Below are positions 1 to 9,141 of a stretch of 56,534 bases of DNA, piece by piece. How positions within the stretch are numbered: position 1 is the first letter of the stretch; each line of letters opens with the position of its first letter. Source of the stretch: an uncultured Bacteroidota bacterium. Its GTDB lineage: Bacteria > Bacteroidota > Bacteroidia > Chitinophagales > Chitinophagaceae. The translations under genes were made by a program, and so were the position numbers. A model generated the notes under the pieces. That model searched no databases. It was not told the DNA's origin and saw nothing but the letters and a program-made list of their open reading frames with translations. The stretch lies in assembly GCA_903839875.1 (NCBI GenBank), contig CAIMDZ010000125.1:1-56534 (forward strand). Direction: 5' to 3'.

Positions 1-126
1 AGGAGGGTTTGCACCCACAACAAATATTTCAGCACATTGGATGAATTGCTTTGTGTCATAAAGAAACAAATGGAAATTTGGAAAAAGCCTAACGATGAAC
101 TAAGAAAATTATGCTGCATTATTTAA
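1..126 (+). pseudogene. 3' end of a probable IS630-family transposase (truncated by window edge)
   Basis: An open frame enters from the window edge and stops at TAA 124-126, giving 41 residues. Visible features are HNKYFSTLDELL, a tryptophan followed by KKPNDELRKLC, and a short hydrophobic end. This N-x-YF-x-T-x-x-E-L ... W ... P-N ... L-x-x-LC pattern is how I remember the C-terminus of IS630/Tc1-mariner DDE transposases from Bacteroidota. The catalytic triad would lie outside the window, so intactness cannot be judged. It could be another protein with a similar helical tail. The IS630 call is recognition by eye; only the reading frame is seen directly. Confidence 0.5.
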
Positions 127-253
127 GACGCTGTGTATAGTTTTTAATACAACAGGCGATAACAACAGGTCACATCCAATTTAATTACTTAACAATCCCC
201 GTCATGAAAATTATTACTTTTAACCTACAAAATATTCTACCAAAATGTAGCTC

Positions 254-1027
254 ATGAAAAAGCAGTATTTATTTTTTTCGATTATTGCTATCGCAATATT
301 TTATGCACACACCACCTTTGGTTGGGGAAAGGAAGGGCACCGGATGGTAGGTGAAGTGGCCATGCACTATGCTGCAAAACCAATTTCCGATTCGGTAAAA
401 AAATACCTTGATGGTATGAGCATTGATAATGCTGCTACATGGATGGATGATATGAGAAGTAACGCTTCACTTGCCTGCATGAAGCCATGGCATTATGTAA
501 ATGTGGACAAAGGAAAGACGTATGTTCCCACAGACAATCCAAATATCATTAACCAGATTGAACGGGTATACAATGAATTGCGCAACAGGAAGGGCATGAC
601 GCATGACCAGATAAACATGGACATTAAAGTGTTGATTCACCTTATGGGCGACCTGCACCAGCCACTTCATGTTGGTTATGGCATCGACCAGGGTGGAAAC
701 AAGGTGCCTATAAGCTTTGGTGGTGGATACGTTAATAACCTGCACGCGGTATGGGATGAAGGGATCATTGATACTACGCACATCAACCTGCAGAAGGTGC
801 TGGCGCAGCATGAATCGTTTACTGCTACACAACTGACCAAACTGGAACAATACGATGTTATTGCCTGGCTGAATGAAGGCCGCGCGTTCCTTGCCGGGAT
901 TTATAATTTTCACGGGTCAGTGCTGCCGGAGGCTTACATTGATAAAAACAGCGTGGTTATTGAAAAGCAGATACTCATTGGCGGACTCAGGTTGTCTGCA
1001 ATGCTGAATGAGATTTTTAAGAAGTAG
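254..1027 (+). CDS. S1/P1-family nuclease, secreted
   Basis: Predicted zinc-dependent nuclease of the S1/P1 family, which hydrolyses single-stranded DNA and RNA outside the cytoplasm. Residues 1-23 form a signal peptide (KK, then a hydrophobic run). Cleavage before Trp24 would expose WGKEGH, in which the N-terminal Trp and the following His are family zinc ligands. Further ligand motifs are seen in order: a WMDD segment near residue 63, PWHYVN near 78, HLMGDLHQPLH near 130 and NLHAVWDEGII near 163. The length of 257 residues is usual for bacterial members. The start is the only well-placed ATG before the signal peptide. The gene stands alone, with glyA convergent downstream. A periplasmic or secreted nutrient-scavenging role is inference. 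Confidence 0.92.
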   Translation: MKKQYLFFSIIAIAIFYAHTTFGWGKEGHRMVGEVAMHYAAKPISDSVKKYLDGMSIDNAATWMDDMRSNASLACMKPWHYVNVDKGKTYVPTDNPNIINQIERVYNELRNRKGMTHDQINMDIKVLIHLMGDLHQPLHVGYGIDQGGNKVPISFGGGYVNNLHAVWDEGIIDTTHINLQKVLAQHESFTATQLTKLEQYDVIAWLNEGRAFLAGIYNFHGSVLPEAYIDKNSVVIEKQILIGGLRLSAMLNEIFKK

Positions 1028-1152
1028 GGTTGTGAGGAAAAATTTCATGCAAAGGCGCAATGGTTATTCCCGATGGGTTTTAGAAGCATAGTATAATGTA
1101 TATATTTTGTCTGCTGAAAAGTGGAAAACCCTGTCCATCTTGATTTTGAGAT

Positions 1153-1178
1153 AAAAAAAGGCCGCACAGTGGCGGCCT
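1153..1178 (-). terminator. Rho-independent terminator of glyA
   Basis: A perfect 7-bp stem (AGGCCGC at 1159-1165 with GCGGCCT at 1172-1178, loop of 6) is followed on the minus strand by seven T (1153-1159, read as A on the plus strand). It sits about 20 nt beyond the glyA stop codon. Confidence 0.85.
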
Positions 1179-1198
1179 GGAAATTATATTATTGTTGT

Positions 1199-2506
1199 CT
1201 AGCTTAGTGACGTCTCAAAATGTTTCCTGTCCATTTCAGGGTACATCTGGAAGCCCTTCATAAAGTCATTTACTTCGCCGCGCACATTGGTGATCAGTGT
1301 TTCATCATCAGGCGACATAAGTACACGGTCCAGCCAGTTGACAATTTGTCCCATTTCTGCTTCCTTAAGACCTCGGGTGGTCATTGCAGATACACCTACA
1401 CGGATACCTGACGTAATGAAAGGTGATTTATCGTCAAAAGGTACCATATTCTTGTTGATGGTTATGTCCGCCTTTACCAACGTATTCTCGGCTTTCTTAC
1501 CGCTTATGTTTTTGTTGCGCAGGTCTATCAGCATCAGGTGGTTGTCGGTGCCGCCGGAAACGATGTTGTAACCCTTATCGGTGAAAGCCTTTGCCATTGC
1601 CTGTGCATTTGAGATAATCTGCTTTGCGTAGGCGAGGAAGTTATCATGCAGGATTTCATAAAATGCCACTGCCTTCGCTGCTATCACATGCTCCAGCGGG
1701 CCGCCTTGTGTGCCGGGGAACACCGCCATATCCAGCAGGTTGCTCATCATCCGCACCTCGCCTTTTGGTCCTTTCAGGCCCCATGGGTTCTCGAAGTCGG
1801 TTTTCATCATCACCAGTCCGCCACGGGGGCCGCGCAATGTTTTATGGGTAGTAGTTGTTACAAAATGACAATGCTCGAACGGGCTTTTCAGCAAACCTTT
1901 TACAATAAGTCCGGCAGGGTGGGCAATATCTGCCATCACCAAAGCACCAACTTTATCTGCAATAGCGCGTATGCGCACATAATCCCAGTCGCGGCTATAG
2001 GCTGATGCGCCGCAGATAATGAGCTTTGGTTTGTGGGCTATCGCCTTTGCCTCCATATCATCGTAATCTACCAGCCCCGTTTCCTTCACCACACCATAAT
2101 GGTGTGCCTGGTATAGTTTGCCCGAATAGCTCACTGGTGAGCCATGCGTCAGGTGTCCGCCCATGCTGAGGTCAAGACCCAGTATCACATCGCCCGGCTG
2201 CAAAACTGCCAGCATTACAGCTGTATTGGCCTGGCTGCCGCTATGGGGCTGCACATTGGCATAACCCACATTGAACATTTCTTTAGCGCGGTCAATAGCC
2301 AGTTGTTCACTCACATCCACCACTTCGCAACCGCCATAATAACGCCTGCCCGGATAGCCTTCTGCATATTTATTGGTCATAACACTGCCCATAGCCTGCA
2401 TCACCTGGAGGCTGGTAAAGTTTTCAGATGCTATCAGTTCCAGTCCACGACGCTGGCGTTCAAGTTCTTCCTGAATGAGGTTAAATATTGCGGTATCTCT
2501 TTGCAT
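1199..2506 (-). CDS. glyA: Serine hydroxymethyltransferase
   Basis: PLP-dependent enzyme that interconverts serine and glycine while charging tetrahydrofolate with a one-carbon unit; cytoplasmic. Family motifs are clear: [10 protein letters not shown] near the N-terminus, [15 protein letters not shown], the substrate-pocket segment [11 protein letters not shown], and the PLP-lysine motif [14 protein letters not shown]. The length of 435 residues is normal. I start at ATG 2506 (MQRDTAIF), the usual N-terminus. An in-frame TTG seven codons upstream lies inside the -7 promoter box at 2525-2532, so it cannot be the start. The gene is monocistronic, with its own promoter and terminator. Confidence 0.97.
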   Translation of the reverse strand: MQRDTAIFNLIQEELERQRRGLELIASENFTSLQVMQAMGSVMTNKYAEGYPGRRYYGGCEVVDVSEQLAIDRAKEMFNVGYANVQPHSGSQANTAVMLAVLQPGDVILGLDLSMGGHLTHGSPVSYSGKLYQAHHYGVVKETGLVDYDDMEAKAIAHKPKLIICGASAYSRDWDYVRIRAIADKVGALVMADIAHPAGLIVKGLLKSPFEHCHFVTTTTHKTLRGPRGGLVMMKTDFENPWGLKGPKGEVRMMSNLLDMAVFPGTQGGPLEHVIAAKAVAFYEILHDNFLAYAKQIISNAQAMAKAFTDKGYNIVSGGTDNHLMLIDLRNKNISGKKAENTLVKADITINKNMVPFDDKSPFITSGIRVGVSAMTTRGLKEAEMGQIVNWLDRVLMSPDDETLITNVRGEVNDFMKGFQMYPEMDRKHFETSLS

Positions 2507-2524
2507 GTTTGGAAATTTGTGAGG

Positions 2525-2532
2525 CAAATATA
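2525..2532 (-). promoter_or_regulatory. Bacteroidota -7 box of glyA
   Basis: TATATTTG on the minus strand matches the Bacteroidota primary-sigma -7 consensus TAnnTTTG exactly. It ends 18 nt before the glyA ATG, implying a leader of about 10-15 nt. No clear -33 TTTG is seen; the TCCCGATTGCTATCGGGA palindrome occupies that region. Confidence 0.7.
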
Positions 2533-2545
2533 ATGTTTACTTAGG

Positions 2546-2563
2546 TCCCGATTGCTATCGGGA
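2546..2563. repeat. Short interspersed palindrome TCCCGATTGCTATCGGGA
   Basis: An 18-nt near-perfect palindrome, one central base off symmetry. A sister copy, TCCCGATAGCTATCGGGA, occurs at 44214-44231 and is perfectly symmetric. Both are intergenic. This looks like a dispersed REP-like sequence of the host genome. Confidence 0.6.
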
Positions 2564-2617
2564 TGGAATTAGGATTTTGGATTGTTTTTTGTTGAAGCGG
2601 ACCACTAAAATAAGACT

Positions 2618-3511
2618 TTAATGTCCTTTTCTATGCTTAATTACCCCACCTCCGCCTGCTACTTCCTTTATGGTGTTGGTAAATACGAAAGCATTGGGAT
2701 CTATGGAATGGACCAGGTTTTTCAATCTCCTGACTTCAAGGCGGGTGATCACAGTAAAAACAATATCGGTAGCCACATGGTGTTTGAAATTATCTTTCAT
2801 ATATCCCCTTTCGCCTTTATAAACGGTAATGCCCCTGCCCATTTTCAATACCAGTTCCTCCTTAATGATTTCACTTTTTCCTGAAATAATAGTGACCCCT
2901 GTATATTCCTCCAGACCTTCAATAACATAATCAATGGTTCGTGAGGCCACATAATAAGTTAACATGGAGTACAGTGAGGTTTCCAATCCAAGTTTCAATG
3001 CAGCTATCAGAAATATGATCACATTGAGGCCCAGTATGATCTCGCTGATGGTGAAACTGCTTCTTTTCAGTGTATAAAGAGCCAGCACTTCAATTCCATC
3101 TATAGAACAACCTCCCCTCATAGCCAGCCCCACTCCCATACCCAGGAAAAAGCCGCCGAATATTGCAATTATTACCCTGTCGTACTTTGCTGCTTCGGCA
3201 AACATATGCGGGTAAGGGAGGAATGCAATACAAAAGCCTAAACCTATAACGCAGGCCAGCGTCCTCAAAGCAAATCTCCGGTTTACCTGGTATGCCCCTG
3301 CAATGATAAAAGGTATATTGATCAGCACAATCAACAAGGCAACCGGAACATGATAAAGTTCATGCAGCAAAAGTGATATGCCTGTTACTCCGCCATCAAT
3401 GAAACCATTGGGAACTAAAAAACTTTTAAGCCCGAATCCTGCAACAAGAGTACCTGTTGCCGAATAGATTATATCCTGTACATAGCCGGGTAAATGTCTC
3501 AGTATTTTCAT
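2618..3511 (-). CDS. YitT family membrane protein (DUF161 + DUF2179)
   Basis: Predicted inner-membrane protein of the YitT family, whose molecular function is unsettled. About five to six hydrophobic segments fill residues 10-200. The conserved NGFIDGGVTGISLLL and MRGGCSIDGIEVLA segments are typical of the family's two membrane repeats. The soluble C-terminal third carries TGVTIISGKSE and VTRLEVRRLKN, which is the DUF2179 ligand-binding-like domain. I start at ATG 3511 (MKILRHL); an in-frame TTG at 3556 adds 15 residues without family character. A weak -7-like TAAATTTC precedes the ATG. The transported substrate cannot be told from sequence. Confidence 0.85.
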   Translation of the reverse strand: MKILRHLPGYVQDIIYSATGTLVAGFGLKSFLVPNGFIDGGVTGISLLLHELYHVPVALLIVLINIPFIIAGAYQVNRRFALRTLACVIGLGFCIAFLPYPHMFAEAAKYDRVIIAIFGGFFLGMGVGLAMRGGCSIDGIEVLALYTLKRSSFTISEIILGLNVIIFLIAALKLGLETSLYSMLTYYVASRTIDYVIEGLEEYTGVTIISGKSEIIKEELVLKMGRGITVYKGERGYMKDNFKHHVATDIVFTVITRLEVRRLKNLVHSIDPNAFVFTNTIKEVAGGGGVIKHRKGH

Positions 3512-3594
3512 TAGGGGAAGAAATTTATGACATGCGGTGGGATTCAACCCAATCAATTCGTTATTTTTACCGGAACCGATGCAGTATGTTTATA

Positions 3595-4173
3595 TTAACT
3601 GATCTTTGACTTGACTTTCAAAAGGTTCCGGGCTTTTTTATCCTTCCTGAGTTTTTTAGCTGATGCTGTGAAATAATGGTGTTTTTCAAGGAAGCGTACC
3701 TGGAGTTTATTCCACTCGTTTTCATTGTCTATAATCCCATACATAACCAGTTCATCAAATAATTTATCTCCAATAGTAAAAAAATCATCCCTGCCCAGGT
3801 AATCAAGGTCGGCATCGCAGATAATTTTTTCGAGCAGATTATGAGGAGTTTGGGGAATTTGTGTAGCCATTATCATGCCACAGATGCGTTCTAACTGGGG
3901 GAGGGTATATCCAAACTCAGGAAGGTGTTTCATTGCAAGTTCGCAAGACAGGCGCTCATGTTCTTTTTGTGAGAAAAGAAATCCGGAATCATGAAACAAA
4001 ACAGCAGTCAAAAGCAGTGACAGGTCTTCACCTGCAACCTTCTCCAGAACTGCAAGGTTTTCAGCAGCACCGTACACATCTTTTATATGGCCTAAACTAT
4101 GATAAGTAAGGTTTTTAGTTAATTCTTTTTTTAGCTTGCCGAGTATGAATTTTTTTGCCTTTTCAAATTCCAT
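3595..4173 (-). CDS. HD-domain phosphohydrolase
   Basis: A 192-residue cytoplasmic HD-superfamily metal-dependent phosphohydrolase. The signature residues are an early His in YHSLGHIKDV (near residue 28), the HD pair in LFHDSGFLF (near 60), and a later Asp in CDADLDYLG (near 122), which together form the usual metal site. Members act on nucleotides or cyclic dinucleotides, but the substrate cannot be assigned here. No sensor domain is attached. It lies about 80 nt upstream of the YitT gene on the same strand and could be cotranscribed with it. The 206 nt on its 5' side (4174-4379) are AT-rich, with no gene seen. Confidence 0.85.
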   Translation of the reverse strand: MEFEKAKKFILGKLKKELTKNLTYHSLGHIKDVYGAAENLAVLEKVAGEDLSLLLTAVLFHDSGFLFSQKEHERLSCELAMKHLPEFGYTLPQLERICGMIMATQIPQTPHNLLEKIICDADLDYLGRDDFFTIGDKLFDELVMYGIIDNENEWNKLQVRFLEKHHYFTASAKKLRKDKKARNLLKVKSKIS

Positions 4174-4379
4174 GTCCTGTCAGGTATTTTATAAAACTTT
4201 AAAAATATCAATAAATTTTTATTACCTAAGGTTTTTGAGCGATAAATTTTTTATATGCACATCATTATATTTTATTACTGTGTCTACAGTTAAAAATCAA
4301 TGACATCCATCTCAAAAAATATAAAATTGGAAAATTTTGTCAGTCAACCGGGCTTGTATAAAAAGTAAAAATAAAAAAA

Positions 4380-6062
4380 TCAGTTATTTTTTCTCATATA
4401 GAATACAAATCCATTTTTTTCTCCAATTTGCAGCAACTGGGGTAGGCTGTTATATTTTGTTTTATCTTGTATTTTACAAATGAAATACGCTGGTTTGTCT
4501 ATTTCCCCGGAAAGTAACCAACGCTCATTTGCTATTGGTTCCAGTTTCCGCCCTTCTTTGTCAGTTCTGAAACTATTATAATTTGAATCAGTTCCCGGCA
4601 GTTTTTTCGTATAAAACAAATTAGCATAGCTCTTATAGCCTAAAGGCTGAACATAAACATCCTTTCCCTCAAAACTTTTGAAGTATTCAATTGCGGCATT
4701 TTGAGAATAGGCCTCGATCTTAGGCGTGAAATGAAGCACCGAAACCTGGATGATGATCACCTGGATGACACAAAGCGTTATCATTCCTTTCCGGAAGTTG
4801 TTGTTCATCATCAATATAGCTACCCATATCCCTGCCAGGTATAGTATACCCCAGGCACATTCGGCATAACGCCAATGAACGTTTGCGGCCAGGTTGCCAA
4901 CGGCAAAGGGATCCTCAATAAAAGGCACAAGCTTGTTTTTATTAATACCTGCTACCGGTATAACAGCAATAAGCAGCGCTAATAATGAGCCAATGGATAA
5001 TAATGCGATTTTAACCGGTGTTTTAAGTCTGAATTGTTCATGGCCTAACCGGTAAATCTGCAAAGCAGCCAGGTAAGTTAACGGGAAATAACAAAGTGAA
5101 GAGTAGTGAACTATCTTGGTTTTAACAATGGAGAACAGGATAAGCACTACTCCGAAAAGTATCCACATCCAGCGGGTGAAATCATGTGTGAGCAGGTTGT
5201 GTGTGATCCTTTTACGGGTATATTGGAACAAAAAGACTGAAGCCGGAAAACAGCCGAACAGGAGTACGACGAAGTGATAATAGAACGGTCCGCCATGGTC
5301 GGCGTCCCCGGTGCTGAAAAGGCGTCCCTGGTAGGAAATGAATTCGGTTATGAACCATGTTCCATAAGGAATGCCGTGAGCCGCTATGGCCGCACACAGC
5401 CATAAAAACATTGGTATCAGTGCGCACACTACGATAATAAACAAATGCTTAAGTTTATACCCGGCCAGGCCCTTGTTGATAATAATATAAGTTCCAAATG
5501 AAAGTATGGCCACCAGTATGGCTACAGGGCCCTTTGTGAGCACAGCCATGCCCAGGAACAAACCCGCCAATAGTGAATGCAGTATTTTCTGTGATGCAAA
5601 CCGGAGGAGGTGTACCTGGTAGAATGCGATGAAAATGAAGAAGTTAAAGACCGGGTCTATTATTCCTGATTTAAAATAGAAAGCGGGCAGCCACGTTGCC
5701 GTATACAGCAATACCCACCATGCGGCCACTTTTTCGTTGGCTATTCTTTTCCCTATATGATACAGGGTTACCAGTGTGATGACACCTGTAAGCGCATTTG
5801 GGAACCGCGCCGCATATTCGCCTATCCCGAAGAGCTTCATGGATAATACCTGCATCCAGATAAAAAAAGGTGGTTTTTCCCAAAATGGCATAAAGTCTAT
5901 CTGTGCGCGCAGGTAGTCTTTTGACACGATCATTTCGCGCGCGCATTCAGCAAAGTTTACTTCATCCCAGTCAAACAGGTGTACCTGCCCCAGGAATGGG
6001 AGGAATAGTAAGCAGCCAACAATGGCGACAATAGTATATCGTAAATAGCCAGGCATCTTCAC
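4380..6062 (-). CDS. GT39/ArnT-like membrane glycosyltransferase
   Basis: A 560-residue polytopic protein of the GT39/ArnT/PMT-type superfamily, which moves sugars from polyprenyl-phosphate donors onto lipids or proteins at the outer face of the inner membrane. The N-terminus carries the catalytic-loop pattern HLFDWDEVNFAE, with the acidic pair expected of GT-C enzymes, followed by FMPFWEKPPFFIW and GEYAARFPNALTG. About ten hydrophobic segments follow, then a soluble C-terminal tail. The start is GTG 6062, overlapping the stop of the PAP2 gene by one base; ATG 6056 two codons later is equally possible. It is the third gene of the LptF/G-PAP2-GT39 operon, so lipid A or LPS glycosylation is plausible but unproven. 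Confidence 0.85.
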   Translation of the reverse strand: MKMPGYLRYTIVAIVGCLLFLPFLGQVHLFDWDEVNFAECAREMIVSKDYLRAQIDFMPFWEKPPFFIWMQVLSMKLFGIGEYAARFPNALTGVITLVTLYHIGKRIANEKVAAWWVLLYTATWLPAFYFKSGIIDPVFNFFIFIAFYQVHLLRFASQKILHSLLAGLFLGMAVLTKGPVAILVAILSFGTYIIINKGLAGYKLKHLFIIVVCALIPMFLWLCAAIAAHGIPYGTWFITEFISYQGRLFSTGDADHGGPFYYHFVVLLFGCFPASVFLFQYTRKRITHNLLTHDFTRWMWILFGVVLILFSIVKTKIVHYSSLCYFPLTYLAALQIYRLGHEQFRLKTPVKIALLSIGSLLALLIAVIPVAGINKNKLVPFIEDPFAVGNLAANVHWRYAECAWGILYLAGIWVAILMMNNNFRKGMITLCVIQVIIIQVSVLHFTPKIEAYSQNAAIEYFKSFEGKDVYVQPLGYKSYANLFYTKKLPGTDSNYNSFRTDKEGRKLEPIANERWLLSGEIDKPAYFICKIQDKTKYNSLPQLLQIGEKNGFVFYMRKNN

Positions 6063-6718
6063 TAAATAAAAGTATTCTTTTCTCCTGAAAAGCGATCTTT
6101 ATATTGCTCCATTACAGAAAAAATAATAGTAGTTAATACCGTACCCAGGATACTGCCTGCATAAACATCTTCAAAAAAGTGAGCGGCAAGATAAATCCTG
6201 GAATAACATACACATAATGCAAGCAGAAAGAACAGAATGCCGATTCCTCTGAATTTTTGGGGAAGTAATAGTGAAAGAAAACAAAAAAAACTGAATGCGC
6301 CCTGGCTGTGCCCCGAAGGGAAACTGCTATGCAGCAGCATTGGCCATTTGGGTAAATAATGTATCCCCGGCACATCCCTGAACAGGAGCATAGGGCGCGG
6401 AAAGTTAAGCCAGCCTTTAATAAAATGCTGTATAAGGAATGGGATTATGTTGCACATCAGGGCCGTGAGAAAGTACCATCTGTTCCGGAAGGCAGGAATA
6501 ACCATGAGCAATAACAGGGAAGGAATAATAACCTCGGCCTGGCCAAGCCAGGTAAAGTAGTACAGAAAAATGTCGGAAATATCTGTACAATGCCCGTTGA
6601 AACAGAAAAAAAGCGTCATTTTAGTAGCCAGCAAAATGGCAATCCCCCCCGCCAGTACCCACATAAAAAACGGGATAATAAAATACGGATTGTATGAAAT
6701 AAGTTGTTTATTAATCAA
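6062..6718 (-). CDS. PAP2-family membrane phosphatase
   Basis: A 218-residue membrane phosphatase of the PAP2 (type 2 phosphatidic acid phosphatase) superfamily. All three signature motifs are visible: KGWLNFPRP (K-x6-RP), SFPSGHSQG (PSGH), and SRIYLAAHFFEDV (SR-x5-H-x3-D) with the catalytic His. Five to six hydrophobic segments surround them. Substrates in the family include undecaprenyl pyrophosphate, lipid A phosphates and phosphatidyl lipids. The gene overlaps the upstream permease by 8 bp and the downstream glycosyltransferase by 1 bp, indicating translational coupling. The neighbours favour a lipid A or polyprenyl-phosphate substrate, which is inference. Confidence 0.88.
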   Translation of the reverse strand: MINKQLISYNPYFIIPFFMWVLAGGIAILLATKMTLFFCFNGHCTDISDIFLYYFTWLGQAEVIIPSLLLLMVIPAFRNRWYFLTALMCNIIPFLIQHFIKGWLNFPRPMLLFRDVPGIHYLPKWPMLLHSSFPSGHSQGAFSFFCFLSLLLPQKFRGIGILFFLLALCVCYSRIYLAAHFFEDVYAGSILGTVLTTIIFSVMEQYKDRFSGEKNTFI

Positions 6719-8165
6719 TGCTTTTTTCCTTTACTGGTAAGAGAATTTTTATTCGGCGCCACACCCTTGAGTACCATTCCTTAGTAAATATCTGAGAGTC
6801 GTTCCGTGCAGACTTAACCAGCCAGAAGGCAAGTGGCAGCAGACAAGCAGTGGACATCCACATACCCATCCATGGGATAACGGCATTTGTTTTTGATAAC
6901 TTCTCACCCGTAATATTCAGTATGTGGAACGCCATAAAAAATATTACAGCAATAACCAATGGCATTCCCAGGCCGCCTTTACGTATGATAGCGCCAAGTG
7001 GCGCGCCTATGAGGAATAGTAAAATGCATGCAAAAGAAAGTGTGAATTTCCGGTGAAATTCAATGTCGAACTTTACATAATTATCGTCATCATTTTTTTT
7101 ATTCAACGCACTTATATAGGTGGATGATTTGAAGTTGCGTACATTATTGGATGCCGTTTGCAGTGCAGCCGTCTTCAATGAATCAGGAATGAATTCCAGG
7201 AAGGAGGAATCGTAAATTTTTGCTGTCTGCCTGCTGGTGTCAAGATATTTAAATAAACCGGCATTTTCTTTACTTCTGCTATCATACGAAATGTAGGGGC
7301 TCAGGTAACCGGTTATGGTATTGAAAGCTCTTCCCTTGCTGCGTTTGAGGCTGTCTATTTGTTCTGATAGCTGCTTCACATTCATCATAATGTGGGCGGT
7401 CTTAAACATATTCTCATCTGTTCTTCCAAATTTGAAGGAAGAAAGGTCAAATACTTTATCCCATTTTGCAAAATGCATTCTTATTTGTGTATAGTCGGGC
7501 AAGCCCCTGTTATAGCCTTCTTCATAGCGCCATCCATCCCTGAGTTTAAATATCAGCGATTGCTTTGAGGTGATCATTTTTCCTTCTTTCGCAATGACTA
7601 CTTTGTTATTCCCAAGGTGGTCAGTATGGTCATATATGATTACATCGTGTATGGTATTCCCGTCCTCGTCCTTACTTCCAACCCTTATTGAATAACCTGG
7701 TATCTCATTATAAAACTGGTCAGGCCGTATATTCAAAGTAGGTTTTGAATTTCTTACATCGTAGAGCAGCGAATAGGTTTTGAGGTTGGCAACCGGAATA
7801 ATATTATTGCTGAACAGGAAGGCAAGTCCGCCGATCATTATTATGAAAAAAAGCAAGGGCCTCATGAATCGTAACAATGAAATGCCGGAGGATTTGATGG
7901 CAACCAGTTCGAAATTTTCACCCATGTCGCCAAAAGTCATGATTGATGCAAGCAAAATACTTAGTGGCAAAGCAAGCGGGACAAGGGTAGTAGACATGTA
8001 TGCCAGTAACTGGGCAATAGGCCATATGCCAATCCCCTTGCCAATCAGTTCATCCATATAAAGCCAGAAAAACTGCATCACAAGCACGAAAAGTGACACA
8101 AAAAAGGTAACAATGAATGGCCCGATAAAACTTCGGAGGATCAATATGTCAAGCTTCTTTATCAA
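6711..8165 (-). CDS. LptF/LptG-family permease (YjgP/YjgQ)
   Basis: Inner-membrane subunit of the LptB2FG ABC transporter that extracts LPS and passes it to the Lpt bridge. The N-terminus (KKLDILILRSFIGPF) and a tight cluster of three hydrophobic segments (residues 12-120) match the YjgP/YjgQ fold. A periplasmic beta-jellyroll region spans about 130-360, and three more membrane segments close the protein. It is 484 residues from TTG 8165; Bacteroidota versions are longer than the roughly 360-residue E. coli proteins. The TTG 8186 seven codons upstream overlaps the TAGGTTTG promoter box and is rejected. It heads the operon with PAP2 and GT39. Whether it is the F or the G subunit cannot be decided by eye. 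Confidence 0.87.
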   Translation of the reverse strand: MIKKLDILILRSFIGPFIVTFFVSLFVLVMQFFWLYMDELIGKGIGIWPIAQLLAYMSTTLVPLALPLSILLASIMTFGDMGENFELVAIKSSGISLLRFMRPLLFFIIMIGGLAFLFSNNIIPVANLKTYSLLYDVRNSKPTLNIRPDQFYNEIPGYSIRVGSKDEDGNTIHDVIIYDHTDHLGNNKVVIAKEGKMITSKQSLIFKLRDGWRYEEGYNRGLPDYTQIRMHFAKWDKVFDLSSFKFGRTDENMFKTAHIMMNVKQLSEQIDSLKRSKGRAFNTITGYLSPYISYDSRSKENAGLFKYLDTSRQTAKIYDSSFLEFIPDSLKTAALQTASNNVRNFKSSTYISALNKKNDDDNYVKFDIEFHRKFTLSFACILLFLIGAPLGAIIRKGGLGMPLVIAVIFFMAFHILNITGEKLSKTNAVIPWMGMWMSTACLLPLAFWLVKSARNDSQIFTKEWYSRVWRRIKILLPVKEKSID

Positions 8166-8183
8166 AAATCCAGGTATAAAACA

Positions 8184-8191
8184 CAAACCTA
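8184..8191 (-). promoter_or_regulatory. -7 box of the LptF/G operon
   Basis: TAGGTTTG on the minus strand is an exact TAnnTTTG match, ending 18 nt before the TTG start at 8165. It supports that start and a common promoter for the three-gene operon. Confidence 0.6.
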
Positions 8192-8328
8192 CATAAAAAC
8201 ACCAGCTAAGCTGTTATGGTAACCCACAGATTAACCTTTTCTTATAAAGAAAAAGTATAGCAATATATCCTGACGGCAGTAGCCGCTAGGGAAATAAAAT
8301 CAGGCTAAATCCTGGTTTCAGGAATAAT

Positions 8329-8490
8329 GACGAAATAAAGTCTGCCAAGTTGGATTGTTTATCTGCCTGGCTGCCGGCAGGTTTTTCTTTTTTTGTGAGG
8401 AGCAAAATCTGTGGCCCGATGTTTTGGAATAATGACTTTTTGCAACACAGCAGAAATAGAAAAGAACATTCAAATTAGCGGACTTTATTA
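8329..8490 (+). repeat. Long-hairpin structured repeat, copy B
   Basis: A non-coding element of about 160 nt homologous to the element at 38875-39079. Shared blocks in the same order and strand are AAGTTGGAT, TTTTTCTTTT, GAGG-GCAAAATCTG, GACTTTTTGCAAC and AAAAGAACATTCAAATT. The ends pair: AATAAAGTCTGC with GCGGACTTTATT (one T-G wobble), continuing into AAGTTGGAT with ATTCAAATT through wobble pairs. An inner stem TGTG...CACA encloses GCAAAA...TTTTGC. A REP-like palindrome (CCTGGCTGCCGGCAGG) appears inserted near 8367-8382. No ORF is present. It fills most of the 300-nt gap between the LptF/G and START-like genes. Confidence 0.6.
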
Positions 8491-8502
8491 ATTCATCGCT
8501 CC

Positions 8503-8886
8503 TTAGCTGCCAATGCGGTGTTTAAGGTCATGTACCTGTGAATTCCAGAGACGTTCCTGATCTTTCAGATCTGCTTTATCCGCAAAATCAGTGATCCTTA
8601 AAATAGTCTCGTTCGTAACAGGGCTTTGTTCGATGCTAAATTCAAAAAATTCATCTTTGTTTTGGTGGTCCCAACGGTATCTGATGAATTCATTATCGAG
8701 GTGTTCGAGTATTTCTGCTGTGTCCGTACTGCCGTTCCAGGAAAAATGAAATTTATTTTCCCGTTGGTCAACCTTATCTGCAAACCACTCCTGTAAGCCC
8801 ACGGGGGTAGATAAAAACTCGTACAAAATAGATGGGGAGCACCTCATAGGGATTTCCACCGAGTACATTACTTTCTTTTTGTTCAT
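8503..8886 (-). CDS. START-like / SRPBCC-fold protein
   Basis: A 127-residue protein of the SRPBCC (START-like, AHSA1-type) fold. The pattern RCSPSILYEFLSTPVGLQEW near the N-terminus, HFSWNGSTDTAEIL in the middle and the long C-terminal helix (LKDQERLWNSQVHDLKHRIG) are characteristic of a small Bacteroidota START-like family of unknown role. The fold usually binds a hydrophobic ligand in a central cavity. I use ATG 8886; a GTG five codons upstream is possible. It stands alone between the structured repeat and the divergent rpoD, a placement I believe is common in this phylum but could not check. Confidence 0.75.
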   Translation of the reverse strand: MNKKKVMYSVEIPMRCSPSILYEFLSTPVGLQEWFADKVDQRENKFHFSWNGSTDTAEILEHLDNEFIRYRWDHQNKDEFFEFSIEQSPVTNETILRITDFADKADLKDQERLWNSQVHDLKHRIGS

Positions 8887-9141
8887 TATGTGACTACTCA
8901 CTTGATGTTAGTTTAGGTGCAATAATAAAAAAATGATGCTAGAATCAAAATTTTATTATTGATAATGTCAGATATTTATTATAGCCATTCAGGCAATATA
9001 GCAAGATTCTGTTAATGTATTCATAATTTTTTTTGGGTTGAATCGTTAAGAGCCTTAGTTTTGCCATAGCAATGTCACCAAATACCGATTTCAGTAATTG
9101 TGAGTTTTTATCTCTAACCACTCAATTCTTTGCCTATGTCT

